The translations under genes were made by a program, and so were the position numbers. This document shows, piece by piece, positions 8,229 to 17,955 of a stretch of DNA of 64,000 nucleotides (positions within the stretch are counted from its first letter, which is position 1; every line of letters begins with the position of its first letter). The DNA lies in NCBI RefSeq assembly GCF_003254055.1, contig NZ_QKZT01000021.1, positions 23,752 to 87,751 of the forward strand. Direction: 5' to 3'. The notes beneath the pieces were generated by a model. The model saw nothing but the letters and a program-made list of their open reading frames with translations. It searched no databases and was not told where the DNA came from. The stretch is from Algoriphagus chordae. GTDB taxonomy: Bacteria > Bacteroidota > Bacteroidia > Cytophagales > Cyclobacteriaceae.

Positions 8229-9632
8229 TCACTTTTCTATCCGCTTCTCTAATTGCGTCGCTCCAAACACCATTTTCTCTGAGTGTTCTCTAGCAATCTC
8301 CTTGATCTCTGCTACTTTATCAGGATTCTTTTCTGCCAAATCAAAACGCTCTGAAGGATCATGCCCTAAATTATACAAAGTCAGTTTTTCAAGCTTCTCC
8401 AATTTCTCAGGATAACCAGCAGGATTGTTACTGTAGAAATAAAGTTTGAAATCTCCTTTGCGAACAGCAAATAGACGATCTCCATGGTAATAAAACATTT
8501 CATCCCGTGGAGTCGCATTCTCGCCTCTAAGTACAGGACCTAAGTCAAATCCATCATACACTCGGTCCTGAGGTAGTTTTGCACCAGCAAGTGTCGTGAT
8601 TGTAGGTAATAAATCCAGCGTGCTTCCCATTTTCGAGATCAGCCCTGGCTTCACATTTCCTGGTCCCCAGATTACTGTTGGTACACGAACACCACCTTCA
8701 TAGCTTGTTCCTTTGCCACCAAATAAAGATCCAGAGCTACCTCCCTGCTCATTATAAACTAACCAAGGGCCATTGTCTGAGGTGAAAATAACATAGGTGT
8801 TTTTGTCTAGCCCATTATCCTTCAATGCTCTCAGTACCTCTCCCACTGACCAATCAATCTCCTCTATCACATCACCATATAATCCTCGCTCACTTTTCCC
8901 TTTGAAATCACCTGAGGCAAAAAGCGGAACATGAGGTAGAGAATGAGCTAAATACAGAAAGAATGGTTTGTCCTTGTTAGCTGTAATGAATTTCACAGCT
9001 TCTCCAGCGTACCTCTTGGTAATGGTGTTTTGGTCTGCTGGTCGCTCAATGATCTCGGTATCCCTCATCAATGGCACATTGAAATACTCGTATTTTGATT
9101 CGAGAAATGCCTGCGTGTGAGTCACATCATTAATACGATCCATGTCATTGCTATAGGGAATTCCAAAGTAAGAATCGAAGCCATGACTGGTTGGTAAGTA
9201 TTGCGGTAAGTGCCCCAAATGCCATTTCCCAACTGCCGCGGTAGCGTAACCTTCTTTTTTAAGTAACGTGGCAATTGTGTTTTCATAGGCCGGAAGTCCA
9301 CCGTCTGAATCAGGAAATAAGACTCGTCGCTTGTTGGAGTACATTCCCGTGCGAACAGGCATTCTTCCTGTTAAAATCGCAGATCTACTTGGAGTACATA
9401 CATTCGCTGCTACATAGAAACTAGTCCACTTCTGCCCTTCCACTGCCATTTGATCGATATTAGGAGTCTTGATCGTGGGATGACCAAATGCCCCTAAATC
9501 TCCATAGCCCTGATCGTCTGTGAAAATTATAATGAAATTGGGTTTATCTCCCTGTTTACTTTGACTAAATGCCAGAGGGGAAAAAGAGAGAAATAATACA
9601 AGCAGTTGGAGGAAAACTAAGGGTCTATGCAT
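8229..9632 (-). CDS. Sulfatase (S1 family, formylglycine-dependent), secreted
   Basis: 467 aa from the ATG that opens a signal peptide (MHRPLVFLQLLVLF..AFSQ). The frame continues 19 codons further upstream but there runs through a terminator hairpin, so the internal start is preferred. DD at 39-40 (IIFTDDQGYGDLG) is a metal ligand pair. Cys79 in CTPSR is the residue matured to formylglycine, followed by SAILTGRMPVRTG. GKWHLG and TSDNGP motifs are also present. It hydrolyses sulfate esters, presumably on a carbohydrate, in the periplasm. It lies just downstream of a second sulfatase in the same direction. Confidence 0.9.
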   Translation of the reverse strand: MHRPLVFLQLLVLFLSFSPLAFSQSKQGDKPNFIIIFTDDQGYGDLGAFGHPTIKTPNIDQMAVEGQKWTSFYVAANVCTPSRSAILTGRMPVRTGMYSNKRRVLFPDSDGGLPAYENTIATLLKKEGYATAAVGKWHLGHLPQYLPTSHGFDSYFGIPYSNDMDRINDVTHTQAFLESKYEYFNVPLMRDTEIIERPADQNTITKRYAGEAVKFITANKDKPFFLYLAHSLPHVPLFASGDFKGKSERGLYGDVIEEIDWSVGEVLRALKDNGLDKNTYVIFTSDNGPWLVYNEQGGSSGSLFGGKGTSYEGGVRVPTVIWGPGNVKPGLISKMGSTLDLLPTITTLAGAKLPQDRVYDGFDLGPVLRGENATPRDEMFYYHGDRLFAVRKGDFKLYFYSNNPAGYPEKLEKLEKLTLYNLGHDPSERFDLAEKNPDKVAEIKEIAREHSEKMVFGATQLEKRIEK

Positions 9633-9647
9633 AATTAGGTAAATAAA

Positions 9648-9690
9648 AATGGAAGATCGGGCATTAGAGAATGCTCCAGGATCTTCCATT
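9648..9690 (-). terminator. Terminator/attenuator between two sulfatase genes
   Basis: AATGGAAGATC pairs with GATCTTCCATT, and an inner GCATT-agag-AATGC stem caps the structure. On the minus strand it is followed by TTTTTATTT. It begins 20 bases after the stop of the upstream sulfatase and ends only about 16 bases before the next ATG (9632). It therefore acts either as the end of the first message or as a partial terminator in the leader of the second. Confidence 0.8.
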
Positions 9691-9709
9691 GTAAATTAAA
9701 GAAAACGAC

Positions 9710-11263
9710 TTATTTCAGCACCACATCTTCTACTTTCTCATTCAAATCACCTCGAATAGTAGTATAATCATTGACCATTTCTTCCAACTTATCTGGATTG
9801 GCCTCCGCAAGATTGTTGGTTTGCCCTATATCATCTGTGAGATTATATAATTGATATGCCTTATCATTTCCGATTTCAATATTGACAGACTTGATCTTTG
9901 CTGCGCCATTGTAAGGAGGAATCATAATCCACTCTCCCTTTCTCAAAGCTGTTCTTCCTGTAGCTTCCAATATCAGCTCGGATCTACCAGTTTTTTTCTC
10001 ACCAAAGAAAGCTGGCAAGAGATTTTCAGAATCCTCTGTAGTATCTGTACTTCCAGTCAAAGAAGCCAAAGAGCTAAGCAAATCAAGTTGACATACTAAG
10101 GCATCCGAAACCTGTGGCTGGATTTTCCCTTTCCAATACAGCATAAATGGCACTCGAGTTCCAGCTTCAAACAGACTGTACTTACCACCTCTCAATGGAC
10201 CTGCAGGGGTATGATCCCCAAGCTTTTCTACCGCATCATCATAGTAGCCATCATTCAAGACTGGGCCATTATCAGAAGTGAAAATGATCAGCGTATTGTC
10301 AAGCAAGCCTTCATCTTCCAAGGTTTTCATAAACTCCCCTACCATCCAATCAGCTTCCAAAATCACATCTCCTCTAGGCCCCATTCCTGATTTACCTTCA
10401 AATCTTGGGTGAGGAGTCCTTGGCACGTGTGGCTGCTGAAATGCATAGTAAAGAAAGAACGGGTTTTCTTTGTGGGACTTTACATAGCTTTGGGCTTTTT
10501 CTAAGAAATGATCAGCCATATCTACGTCTGACCACTTCGCAGCTTCTCCACCTTTCATATATCCTATCCTAGGAATGCCATTCACAATGCTATTATTATG
10601 GCCATGATGCCACTTCATCGTAGTTAGTTCAGGATTATCCTTTCCTGTTGGCTCCCCTTCAAAGTTCTCCTTGTAGCTTATTTCAATAGGGTCATTTGGA
10701 TCCAAATTCACCACGTCACCATTTTCTATATACACTGTAGGCACTCGATCTTGAGTTGCGGCCATGATATAGCTATAATCAAAGCCGACTTCATTTGGAC
10801 TTGGGCTGATATGCTGATTCCAATCAACATTTCCGTCACCCAAACCTAGGTGCCATTTCCCTACTACTCCAGTTTGATAACCTTGTCCTCTTAGCATTTT
10901 GGGAATAGTCATCTGAGTTGTGCTGATTAGCAAAGGGGCCGTACCTGGAAGGATTTTGGCATCCTTATTCCTCCATGGATACACACCTGTCAGCAAGGCA
11001 TATCTGCTTGGAGTACAGGTAGCCGAAGTGGCATAGCCGTTGGTGAATCGAATTCCACCATTTGCTATTTTGTCAATATTCGGAGTAGAAAGCTCAGTAG
11101 CTCCATAGGAGCTCAAATCACCATAGCCCAAGTCATCCATATAAATGATGACAATGTTTGGCTTTTTCAGCTCTGAATCAGTCTGTTCTTCTTTAGGGGA
11201 ACTGCAGTTAAAAAACAGGGCAGCGCCAGTCAATCCTAGCAAAAGTTTACTCTTAAAACTCAT
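9710..11263 (-). CDS. Sulfatase (S1 family), lipoprotein
   Basis: 517 aa from the ATG opening a lipoprotein signal (lipobox Cys20 in LFFNCSS); an alternative start lies 7 codons upstream. DD at 43-44 (YMDDLGYGDLS) and Cys83 in CTPSR (formylglycine site) followed by YALLTGVYPWR mark an active S1 sulfatase. GKWHLG and TSDNGPV are also present. It is a likely periplasm-facing lipoprotein removing sulfate from a glycan. It is only about 30% like its downstream neighbour by eye, so the two probably act on different linkages. A hairpin terminator separates them. Confidence 0.9.
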   Translation of the reverse strand: MSFKSKLLLGLTGAALFFNCSSPKEEQTDSELKKPNIVIIYMDDLGYGDLSSYGATELSTPNIDKIANGGIRFTNGYATSATCTPSRYALLTGVYPWRNKDAKILPGTAPLLISTTQMTIPKMLRGQGYQTGVVGKWHLGLGDGNVDWNQHISPSPNEVGFDYSYIMAATQDRVPTVYIENGDVVNLDPNDPIEISYKENFEGEPTGKDNPELTTMKWHHGHNNSIVNGIPRIGYMKGGEAAKWSDVDMADHFLEKAQSYVKSHKENPFFLYYAFQQPHVPRTPHPRFEGKSGMGPRGDVILEADWMVGEFMKTLEDEGLLDNTLIIFTSDNGPVLNDGYYDDAVEKLGDHTPAGPLRGGKYSLFEAGTRVPFMLYWKGKIQPQVSDALVCQLDLLSSLASLTGSTDTTEDSENLLPAFFGEKKTGRSELILEATGRTALRKGEWIMIPPYNGAAKIKSVNIEIGNDKAYQLYNLTDDIGQTNNLAEANPDKLEEMVNDYTTIRGDLNEKVEDVVLK

Positions 11264-11408
11264 GATGTTATGTTTATATATCATATTTAATCCTAAAATT
11301 CAGCATTCTTGATTCAGTATTCGACATTTACTATTCATTAAAAATTCGAAAGTAGAATGATTTATCCTGACGAATGAAGCCCTTCAGCTCGTACTTTAAC
11401 CAATAAAA

Positions 11409-14015
11409 TTACTCCGCAAGATTCACAACTATACTATCCGAATGATCGCTTTGCATAGTAAGCCCTGCATACGTTTTCATCAAGCCTTTATCCTGATCTC
11501 TTACTTCTACTCTATACTTGTCAGCAGAAAACACTTTTGGCTGAAAACTAGCAGTATTGACAGGCATCGCGTATTCTAGTTCTCCTGTGGACTCATTGTA
11601 AACAGAAACTAGTGGATTTTCAACTCCCTCCAGATTCAAGGTTTTCAAATAGCCGACAGCTTTTCTAGCATAATTATCTTTCTGCGAAACTGTAATAGGC
11701 CAGCCCTCATATTGTCCTTCAGGGTTAGCAATCGGATCAACGTTTCTTGGCCAGCATTCGATCTTCATCGTCCGAGCCTTCTTATCGAATGTGACTATTC
11801 CATAACCTGTCCCTCGATCATAAATTCGGGTAGGTGTGAAACCAGTTTTATAAGGATTGGCTACAGCCATTACTGTCATTTTATTTCCAAAGCCATCTTC
11901 GAAATCTCCCGTATTTTTGGTTCCTCCTGGGAATGGCTCATGTCCTTCGGGCACCTGAGGCCACCAGCGTCTCGGCCATAGATTATTCAGTGCCGGCCCT
12001 CCAAAGGCATACCCAGAATCACGAAATTCCTCCACCCCATATTGCACAGTACTTGCCAAATGCTGATCTCCGGCGATATGTAGGGCAAAAGATTTACGAA
12101 TAATTCTCACGGCCTTATCCCTGCCTTTTTGCGGCCAGCCATTCGAATCCATATCAGTAGTCGGCGCATCACCATCCACGTACTCTCCCTTCTCAGGAGT
12201 AGGCAAACTAGGAACTATGCTATCAATGATACTTCCTTCCGGTAAAGTGGCTACAGTACAAAAGTTCGTCTGAGACAATACAGCTTTCATCTGAACTCCT
12301 GGATCCCATTGCGCGGTCCAACTTTCCAAGAAATCAAGTTGTCTTTTGCCTAGTAGCTGGGCATCTATATCATAATACTTTTTGATGTCAAAATCAGGGT
12401 TCTGAATAAAGCCATTCATTACTTTTGCTTCCTTAGGCAGGACATTCTGCGGAGCAGATTTGAATTTTCTATCTTCCAAAATCGCAAAACTTACTCCGCC
12501 ATACTCCCAATCTGTGTAATATACCTTAATCCCTTGCTTAATAGGAGTTGGATCAAAGGCATCTGGCAGATGGCTAGTTTGAGTATCTTGAATCATATTC
12601 ACCCATTCAGGAGGCATTTTGTAGCCACCCTGATCTTGGGCTATATAGCCCCAGCCTTCATCAGATGGCGCATGTTTACCTCCTTCACCCCATACATTCC
12701 CATGATATACATCATGATCATCAGGGATAATGGCTGTGGGTATGTTTCTAAAAATATCACGATATGACCAACCAAACATGTACCACTTGTGAAGGTAATC
12801 TAGGTACGACTTCTCCAAAGGACTGGTCTGAATACCAAATCCACCTGAACCCTCGTAGAACTGATCTCCGAGAAACAAGGCCATTTCAGGCTTGTGTTTT
12901 GCCACATGAATAGCTACTTCCTGATCAGGAAAACCATGGTCAGCATTGCAGCTAAAGACTGCTACTTTTAAGTCATCAGAAGATTTCGGCTGCGCCGCAA
13001 TTTCACCATAAAAATAGAATTCCTGCGTTTTATCTTTTAGAGGAACATTCACCTGCACTCGATATGGAATCATTTTCTTATGCTTCCAGTCATCTATCCT
13101 AAAATTGGCGATTCTTCCATTTGGATCAAGTGCTGAAGTTTGAGCCGTCTCCCATCCTGAACCTTTTTTGAGCTGAAGATCTACCTTAGTATTTGGAATC
13201 AGCTCCAACGGAGCGAGTTGTGCAGTTAATTTAAGACTGTTTTTGTGCAGTGTATATTGTGCAAAGAAAATCGGCCCAAATACCTGATCGGCAGCTTCTA
13301 CAATTTTATCGCCTTGGAATACCCAGTCTGAAAATGCCACTAGGCTGTTTGTGTCTTGTTCCTTCTTTGGACAGTTGGCGACTAAAGCCAAATTGCCCTG
13401 CAAGTCCTCTGGATCAATCCCATCAGCAGATAAAACCACTGTGCTGTTACTCGCAGTACCAGTAAGAGTCAACAGGTACTTCCCTTGCTTAAAAGTACTT
13501 TTAAGAGACAAATCAATAGCTTTAGATAAATCCAATTTATCCTCACTGAGCTTCTCCCCGATCATCAACTGACCTGTTCCTGTGACACCAACATCCAAAC
13601 CTTTTCCAAAAACGGCAGCAGAGCGATAGTCTTCGAAAATGCCTTTTGCACCTAACCTGAATCCAACATAGACATCAGCATTGCCAATCAATCCTTTGTT
13701 GCTCCAGCTGATGCTTACCGACTGCTGAAAATCCTTGTTATTAGCACCCAACTGATGGGTAAGAATATGCAAAGCTCTATTGTTGCTGGAAATATTGCAG
13801 ACTGCCTTGCCACCTACGATCTCCCAGTCTTGAAGTCTATTCCCCCAAAACTCTGGACCAATCCACTTCATATCTGGCCAGTTTTCCCAGTTACTTTTAA
13901 ATCCTGAAGTCTCAGGGGAAAGAAGTTTTTTGATGCTGGTAAATCCTTGAGAAAAGAAAAAAGGAGTCGAAAGGGAAGTTAAGGCCATGGCCTTGACAGC
14001 GGATCTGCGTTTCAT
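11409..14015 (-). CDS. PhoD-like alkaline phosphatase/phosphodiesterase, exported
   Basis: 868 aa. The N terminus MKRRSAVKAMALTS has a twin-arginine-like start and a short hydrophobic stretch, so export by Tat or Sec is likely. Residues about 45-245 form a beta-rich N domain. The catalytic PhoD domain shows VAVFSCNADHG (near 347), LFLGDQFYEG (near 378), IPDDHDVYHG (near 432) and HIAGDQHLAST in the second half, all metal-site motifs of the PhoD family. Extra beta domains follow at the C terminus. It hydrolyses phosphate mono- or diesters outside the cytoplasm. It lies 145 bp upstream of the sulfatases in the same direction; an operon is possible but not shown. Confidence 0.82.
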   Translation of the reverse strand: MKRRSAVKAMALTSLSTPFFFSQGFTSIKKLLSPETSGFKSNWENWPDMKWIGPEFWGNRLQDWEIVGGKAVCNISSNNRALHILTHQLGANNKDFQQSVSISWSNKGLIGNADVYVGFRLGAKGIFEDYRSAAVFGKGLDVGVTGTGQLMIGEKLSEDKLDLSKAIDLSLKSTFKQGKYLLTLTGTASNSTVVLSADGIDPEDLQGNLALVANCPKKEQDTNSLVAFSDWVFQGDKIVEAADQVFGPIFFAQYTLHKNSLKLTAQLAPLELIPNTKVDLQLKKGSGWETAQTSALDPNGRIANFRIDDWKHKKMIPYRVQVNVPLKDKTQEFYFYGEIAAQPKSSDDLKVAVFSCNADHGFPDQEVAIHVAKHKPEMALFLGDQFYEGSGGFGIQTSPLEKSYLDYLHKWYMFGWSYRDIFRNIPTAIIPDDHDVYHGNVWGEGGKHAPSDEGWGYIAQDQGGYKMPPEWVNMIQDTQTSHLPDAFDPTPIKQGIKVYYTDWEYGGVSFAILEDRKFKSAPQNVLPKEAKVMNGFIQNPDFDIKKYYDIDAQLLGKRQLDFLESWTAQWDPGVQMKAVLSQTNFCTVATLPEGSIIDSIVPSLPTPEKGEYVDGDAPTTDMDSNGWPQKGRDKAVRIIRKSFALHIAGDQHLASTVQYGVEEFRDSGYAFGGPALNNLWPRRWWPQVPEGHEPFPGGTKNTGDFEDGFGNKMTVMAVANPYKTGFTPTRIYDRGTGYGIVTFDKKARTMKIECWPRNVDPIANPEGQYEGWPITVSQKDNYARKAVGYLKTLNLEGVENPLVSVYNESTGELEYAMPVNTASFQPKVFSADKYRVEVRDQDKGLMKTYAGLTMQSDHSDSIVVNLAE

Positions 14016-14133
14016 AGTCTAAGAGGTGGTGAAAAGGTAAATATGGGTTGTTTGCCCTAATAATCCTTGAAAAATGGGATAAATGGCTTTGCTTATTGGG
14101 TAGATTTTTTTTTACCCAAATTTTCAAGTCAAC

Positions 14134-14167
14134 AAAAAAACCAATGAGCTTACACCCATTGGTTTTT
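14134..14167 (-). terminator. Terminator of the GMC oxidoreductase operon
   Basis: AAAAACCAATG..CATTGGTTTTT forms an 11-bp stem about 30 bases after the stop of the small-subunit gene. The minus strand continues into a T-run (complement of the A-tract at 14134-14140). Confidence 0.8.
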
Positions 14168-14196
14168 CATAAAATTCTAATTGGAGCTACAACTAA

Positions 14197-14904
14197 TTAG
14201 CCAATGATATTTGCATCATCATCCCACTCGATAATGGTACCTCTATCCTCAGGTTTCAGATACTGAGGAATGTATTTTTCTTCCAGTTTCACCCCATGCT
14301 TATCCATTACCTCCTGTGGGATTCCATCCCAGGCATTTGGTGTATTACCCACATATCCCATGTACTTCCAACCCTCTGGGGTAGAGAAATAACCAGAACA
14401 GGTAAGATTACGAAGCATATTAAACCAGCGTACAGCTCCTTTGTAGGCTGGTTTTGCTGAGTCTGGCCAAGCTACTTCCTCCACGATCTCAATAACTTCA
14501 GGCTCACTAAGCTCATTGAATGGTTTGCCAAACTTCTCATCTGCTTCAAAATCCAACCACATCAAGCCACCTCTCATAGGAGTTTGGTAATGCGGCATAT
14601 CCTTCATGATAAATTCCATGAAATCAACTACTCCCAATTCGGTGGCAGCTGGAGATTCATCATCTTTTGGCATGATAATATCCACCATGACACTAAGCTT
14701 TTTACGCTCATCGTCCGTGAAAAACGTCTCGGAAAGCAACTCTTTATCCCGCTGCTTTTCTTCTTCTGTTCTACCACCAATAGTACCGCCAGAAAGCAAA
14801 TCCCTGGCAGGTAATTTCTGCTGCTCAGGTGAACAGCCAGTAAATAATAAACCCGTACCGACCGAGCCGGTAAAGAGCAATTTTAGATTTTCTCTTCTGT
14901 TCAT
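14197..14904 (-). CDS. Gluconate 2-dehydrogenase subunit 3 family protein (Tat lipoprotein)
   Basis: 235 aa. The N terminus MNRRENLKLLF carries the twin-arginine motif and then a lipobox (LLFTGCS, Cys24). The body fits the small-subunit family of membrane gluconate 2-dehydrogenases: a helical chaperone-like protein that escorts the flavoprotein through Tat. Landmarks are DDERKKLSVMVDIIMPKDDESPAA and VDFMEFIMKD. It starts three bases after the stop of the GMC subunit gene, so the two are co-translated and form one enzyme. No cytochrome c subunit gene is adjacent. Confidence 0.82.
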   Translation of the reverse strand: MNRRENLKLLFTGSVGTGLLFTGCSPEQQKLPARDLLSGGTIGGRTEEEKQRDKELLSETFFTDDERKKLSVMVDIIMPKDDESPAATELGVVDFMEFIMKDMPHYQTPMRGGLMWLDFEADEKFGKPFNELSEPEVIEIVEEVAWPDSAKPAYKGAVRWFNMLRNLTCSGYFSTPEGWKYMGYVGNTPNAWDGIPQEVMDKHGVKLEEKYIPQYLKPEDRGTIIEWDDDANIIG

Positions 14905-14907
14905 GGT

Positions 14908-16650
14908 TTAGATATTTTTCTTATTCAATTCAGAAACTATATAATCGGAAGTTCTCCACGCCAAAGCCAAAATGGTCCAAGTTGGGTTTTTATCTGCTTG
15001 AGATACGAAAGGACCAGCATCTACTACGAATAGATTGTCGCAGTCATGCGCTTGACAATTAGAATTCAGCACAGAGGTAGAAGGATCATTTCCCATACGG
15101 GTAGTCCCTACTTCGTGAATGATTCTTCCTGGTGCCAAAAGACCATATTTAGTCTCTGGACCTGGCTTGCTACCAAGTAAAATTCCTCCTGCTTCAGTGA
15201 GAATTTCTTCAAAAGTATCATGCATGTGCTTCGCCTGATTGACTTCCTGATCTGTCCAGTTGTAATTAAATCTAAGGACAGGAATACCGAATTTATCCAC
15301 CGTATTTGGATCGATCTCACAGTAGTTATCATACATAGGTACACTTTCACCTCTACCTGACATACCCATGGTAGAGCCATAGATTTTTCGGATATCTTTT
15401 TTCAGACCTGCTCCGTAGCCACCGTTTGGACTTGGCTTACCGAATTCGTCTGTGATGTATTTTCTCATCGAATCCATACTTCCACCAGTACCATAGGCAG
15501 GCTGGCCCATTCCGCCCCAGTACTCGATATGATATCCTCTGGCAAAGTTCAATTTCTTATTATCTCCCCACCACGGTGTGTACATATGCAGCCCACCTAC
15601 ACCATCTTCGTTATACCGCTCACGATCCATCATGCTCGGTACTATGGCCATGCGGTCAGTTCCTGTGGAATCATGCAGGTATCTACCTACCATCCCAGAG
15701 CTATTTCCTATTCCATCAGGATGCGACTTGGACTTGGAATTCATCATGATTCTTGCAGACTCACAAGCTGATGCACCAAGTACAACCACTCTAGATTTCA
15801 GCTTATATTCCTTCAAATCCACCTTACTTACGAAAGAAACACCTGTGGCTTTTCCGCTTTCGTCAGTAGTGACTTTTCTCACCATCGAATGCGTGTAAAG
15901 ATCAACTTTACCTTTTTTCATCGCAGGGTGAACTAGACAAGTACCTGCTGAGAAATCCGCATGAACTTGACATGCTCGATTACACTGACTACAGAAAAAA
16001 CAAACCCCTCTATCCTTATTAATAGGGCGAGTAAGCATGGAGAGACGGGAAGGAATCATCGGAATACCTACTTTGTCAGCTCCCTTTTTCATATAAAGCT
16101 CATGCAATCGTGGCTTCGGAGGAGGTAGAAAAAATCCATCTGGCTCATTGTAAATTCCTTCCTTTGTTCCAAACACGCCAATAAGCTTATCAACCTTATC
16201 GTAATATGGCTTGAGATCATCATAACCGATTGGCCAATCGTGACCTAGTCCATCAATGCTGGCTCGTTTGAAATCATTAGGTCCGAAACGTAGAGAAATT
16301 CTTCCCCAGTGATTTGTTCTTCCTCCAACCATTCTGGATCGGAACCAATCGAACTCAGTTCCATTTTTTCTGGTGTATGGCTCACCATCAATATCCCAGC
16401 CACCGATAGCTGCATCGAAATCACCAAAAGGACGAATACGCGTGCCTGCCCCTCTTCTCGGGGATTCCCATGGTGGTCTTAGCTGTGTACGATCCTCTTC
16501 TTTGGCTGGATCAAAATCTCCACCTGCTTCCACTACTGCCACAGACAGACCCGCTTCAGAAAGTATTTTGGAGGCCATCCCTCCACCTGCTCCCGAACCG
16601 ACAATTATAACATCGTAGGCCTCCCCGGAATTTTTGATTTGAAAACTCAT
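14908..16650 (-). CDS. GMC-family FAD oxidoreductase (gluconate dehydrogenase-like large subunit)
   Basis: 580 aa. The Rossmann FAD motif GSGAGGG is at 18-24, followed by VVEAG. A cysteine cluster CFFCSQCNRACQ in the middle is typical of the gluconate/sorbitol dehydrogenase branch. The C-terminal active-site region shows HEVGTTRMGND and later ADKNPTWTI (His/Asn pair). It oxidises a sugar or sugar acid, passing electrons to the membrane chain. It has no signal peptide, which fits hitch-hiking export with the Tat-signal-bearing small subunit encoded next. The exact substrate cannot be read from sequence. Confidence 0.87.
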   Translation of the reverse strand: MSFQIKNSGEAYDVIIVGSGAGGGMASKILSEAGLSVAVVEAGGDFDPAKEEDRTQLRPPWESPRRGAGTRIRPFGDFDAAIGGWDIDGEPYTRKNGTEFDWFRSRMVGGRTNHWGRISLRFGPNDFKRASIDGLGHDWPIGYDDLKPYYDKVDKLIGVFGTKEGIYNEPDGFFLPPPKPRLHELYMKKGADKVGIPMIPSRLSMLTRPINKDRGVCFFCSQCNRACQVHADFSAGTCLVHPAMKKGKVDLYTHSMVRKVTTDESGKATGVSFVSKVDLKEYKLKSRVVVLGASACESARIMMNSKSKSHPDGIGNSSGMVGRYLHDSTGTDRMAIVPSMMDRERYNEDGVGGLHMYTPWWGDNKKLNFARGYHIEYWGGMGQPAYGTGGSMDSMRKYITDEFGKPSPNGGYGAGLKKDIRKIYGSTMGMSGRGESVPMYDNYCEIDPNTVDKFGIPVLRFNYNWTDQEVNQAKHMHDTFEEILTEAGGILLGSKPGPETKYGLLAPGRIIHEVGTTRMGNDPSTSVLNSNCQAHDCDNLFVVDAGPFVSQADKNPTWTILALAWRTSDYIVSELNKKNI

Positions 16651-17071
16651 TAGCTAGAATTTACTTTATTGATGTAATTCAATTTTGAAAAAGAGAAGTC
16701 GATTTCCAGTGTTCACTCAGCTGGCTCCTTCTAATCATAAAATAACAAAATAATTTCTTCCCAAACTTGCTGAATTACCTATTCAGACTGAATCCAAAAA
16801 AAACCCCTTTCAAAATAAACCTGTCACATGATCCATTAAAGCCCCCAGAACGCTTTTACAAGGCATTCTGAGTTGCTGTTGCACCAAAAAACTACAGATA
16901 AAAACACCAGCAACTTCTTCTATTTTTTTATAAATGGAAAGCTGGTCTTTCGGAAAAATATTCATTTAAAGTATATCTGGACTACTAATACCTTTTTATT
17001 TAAAAGGCAGTCATCTTGTTTGGCTTTTTTACAATTTTTGCAAACAATTAATTCTAGATCAGCTACGCGGC
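16651..17071. other. Divergent control region, GMC operon / AraC gene
   Basis: 421 bp without a convincing gene. It is AT-rich with poly-A tracts and holds an imperfect dyad CAGAACGC..GGCATTCTG (16849-16873). A TTTG/TAcaaTTTTTG-like pair near 17018-17040 could be the promoter of the AraC gene but matches the Bacteroidetes consensus only loosely. Confidence 0.4.
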
Positions 17072-17878
17072 ATGTCAATCAAAGTAAAATCAAAACTTGA
17101 AAGTGAAATTCTACTGAAAGTTTCACGAATGAAGCCTGTCATCAAACCGACTGTTCCACATCGTCACTCTGGCTACCATGAATTGATATTCCTTTCTAAA
17201 GGAGCCGGTTCCCATACGATCGGTGATGAGAAATTTGATGTGATCCCCAATACCGGCTATTACCTAGGGCTGAGTGAAGTACATTGCTGGGATTTCAGCA
17301 AGATTCCTGATGGCTATGTAATACTCTTCAAAGAAGAAGTTTTATCGCAATATCCGAATGCGTTCAATAGCCTTTTTCAGCTAGCCAAAACCTTTGATAT
17401 TGGAGATTCACAGACCCAAATCTTTCCTATGCTAGAAACTTTTTATCGAGAATACAAAAAAGGCAGTTCGCAGGATCTGTTGTCTGCTCACCTCAATCTA
17501 TTAATTCTAACCACACTTAATCTTCCCTTTTCTACTCCTAAGATGGATTCAACGGTCATTGATCAATTAGCACTTTTCAAAAGACTTATTAACGAAAATT
17601 ACTCCCAACTGAAAAATGTACAGGATTATGCTGACTTGATGAACATCCCAGTGAGAAGACTGAATGCTATTTGCAAAACTACCCTCAACACTAATGCTAG
17701 GGAAGTGATCAAAGAACGTATTTTGATAGAGGCTAAAAACTCCCTGACGCACACCAGTAGTCAAGTGTCGGAAATTGCTTATTCTTTGAATTTCACTGAT
17801 TCTTCAAATTTTGTGAAGTTCTTTAAGCAGCAGACTAACTTGACACCACTAGAGTATAGATCCAAAATAAAAGTCTAA
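17072..17878 (+). CDS. AraC family transcriptional regulator
   Basis: 268 aa. The N-terminal part (about 25-130) is a cupin-like sensor with PHRHSGYHELIFLSKGAG. The C-terminal 95 residues carry two helix-turn-helix motifs: VQDYADLMNIPVRRLNAICK and SEIAYSLNFTDSSNFVKFFK, closing with TPLEYRSK. It is a cytoplasmic DNA-binding regulator that probably senses a small molecule. It sits between the GMC operon (divergent) and a TonB-dependent receptor gene 77 bp downstream in the same direction, either of which may be its target. Confidence 0.88.
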   Translation: MSIKVKSKLESEILLKVSRMKPVIKPTVPHRHSGYHELIFLSKGAGSHTIGDEKFDVIPNTGYYLGLSEVHCWDFSKIPDGYVILFKEEVLSQYPNAFNSLFQLAKTFDIGDSQTQIFPMLETFYREYKKGSSQDLLSAHLNLLILTTLNLPFSTPKMDSTVIDQLALFKRLINENYSQLKNVQDYADLMNIPVRRLNAICKTTLNTNAREVIKERILIEAKNSLTHTSSQVSEIAYSLNFTDSSNFVKFFKQQTNLTPLEYRSKIKV

Positions 17879-17955
17879 TTATACCATAATCAGTATTTTT
17901 CTACCGTAAAATAGCACAGAAGCACTAGTTATTTGTGTGTATAAATAAACCTCAA

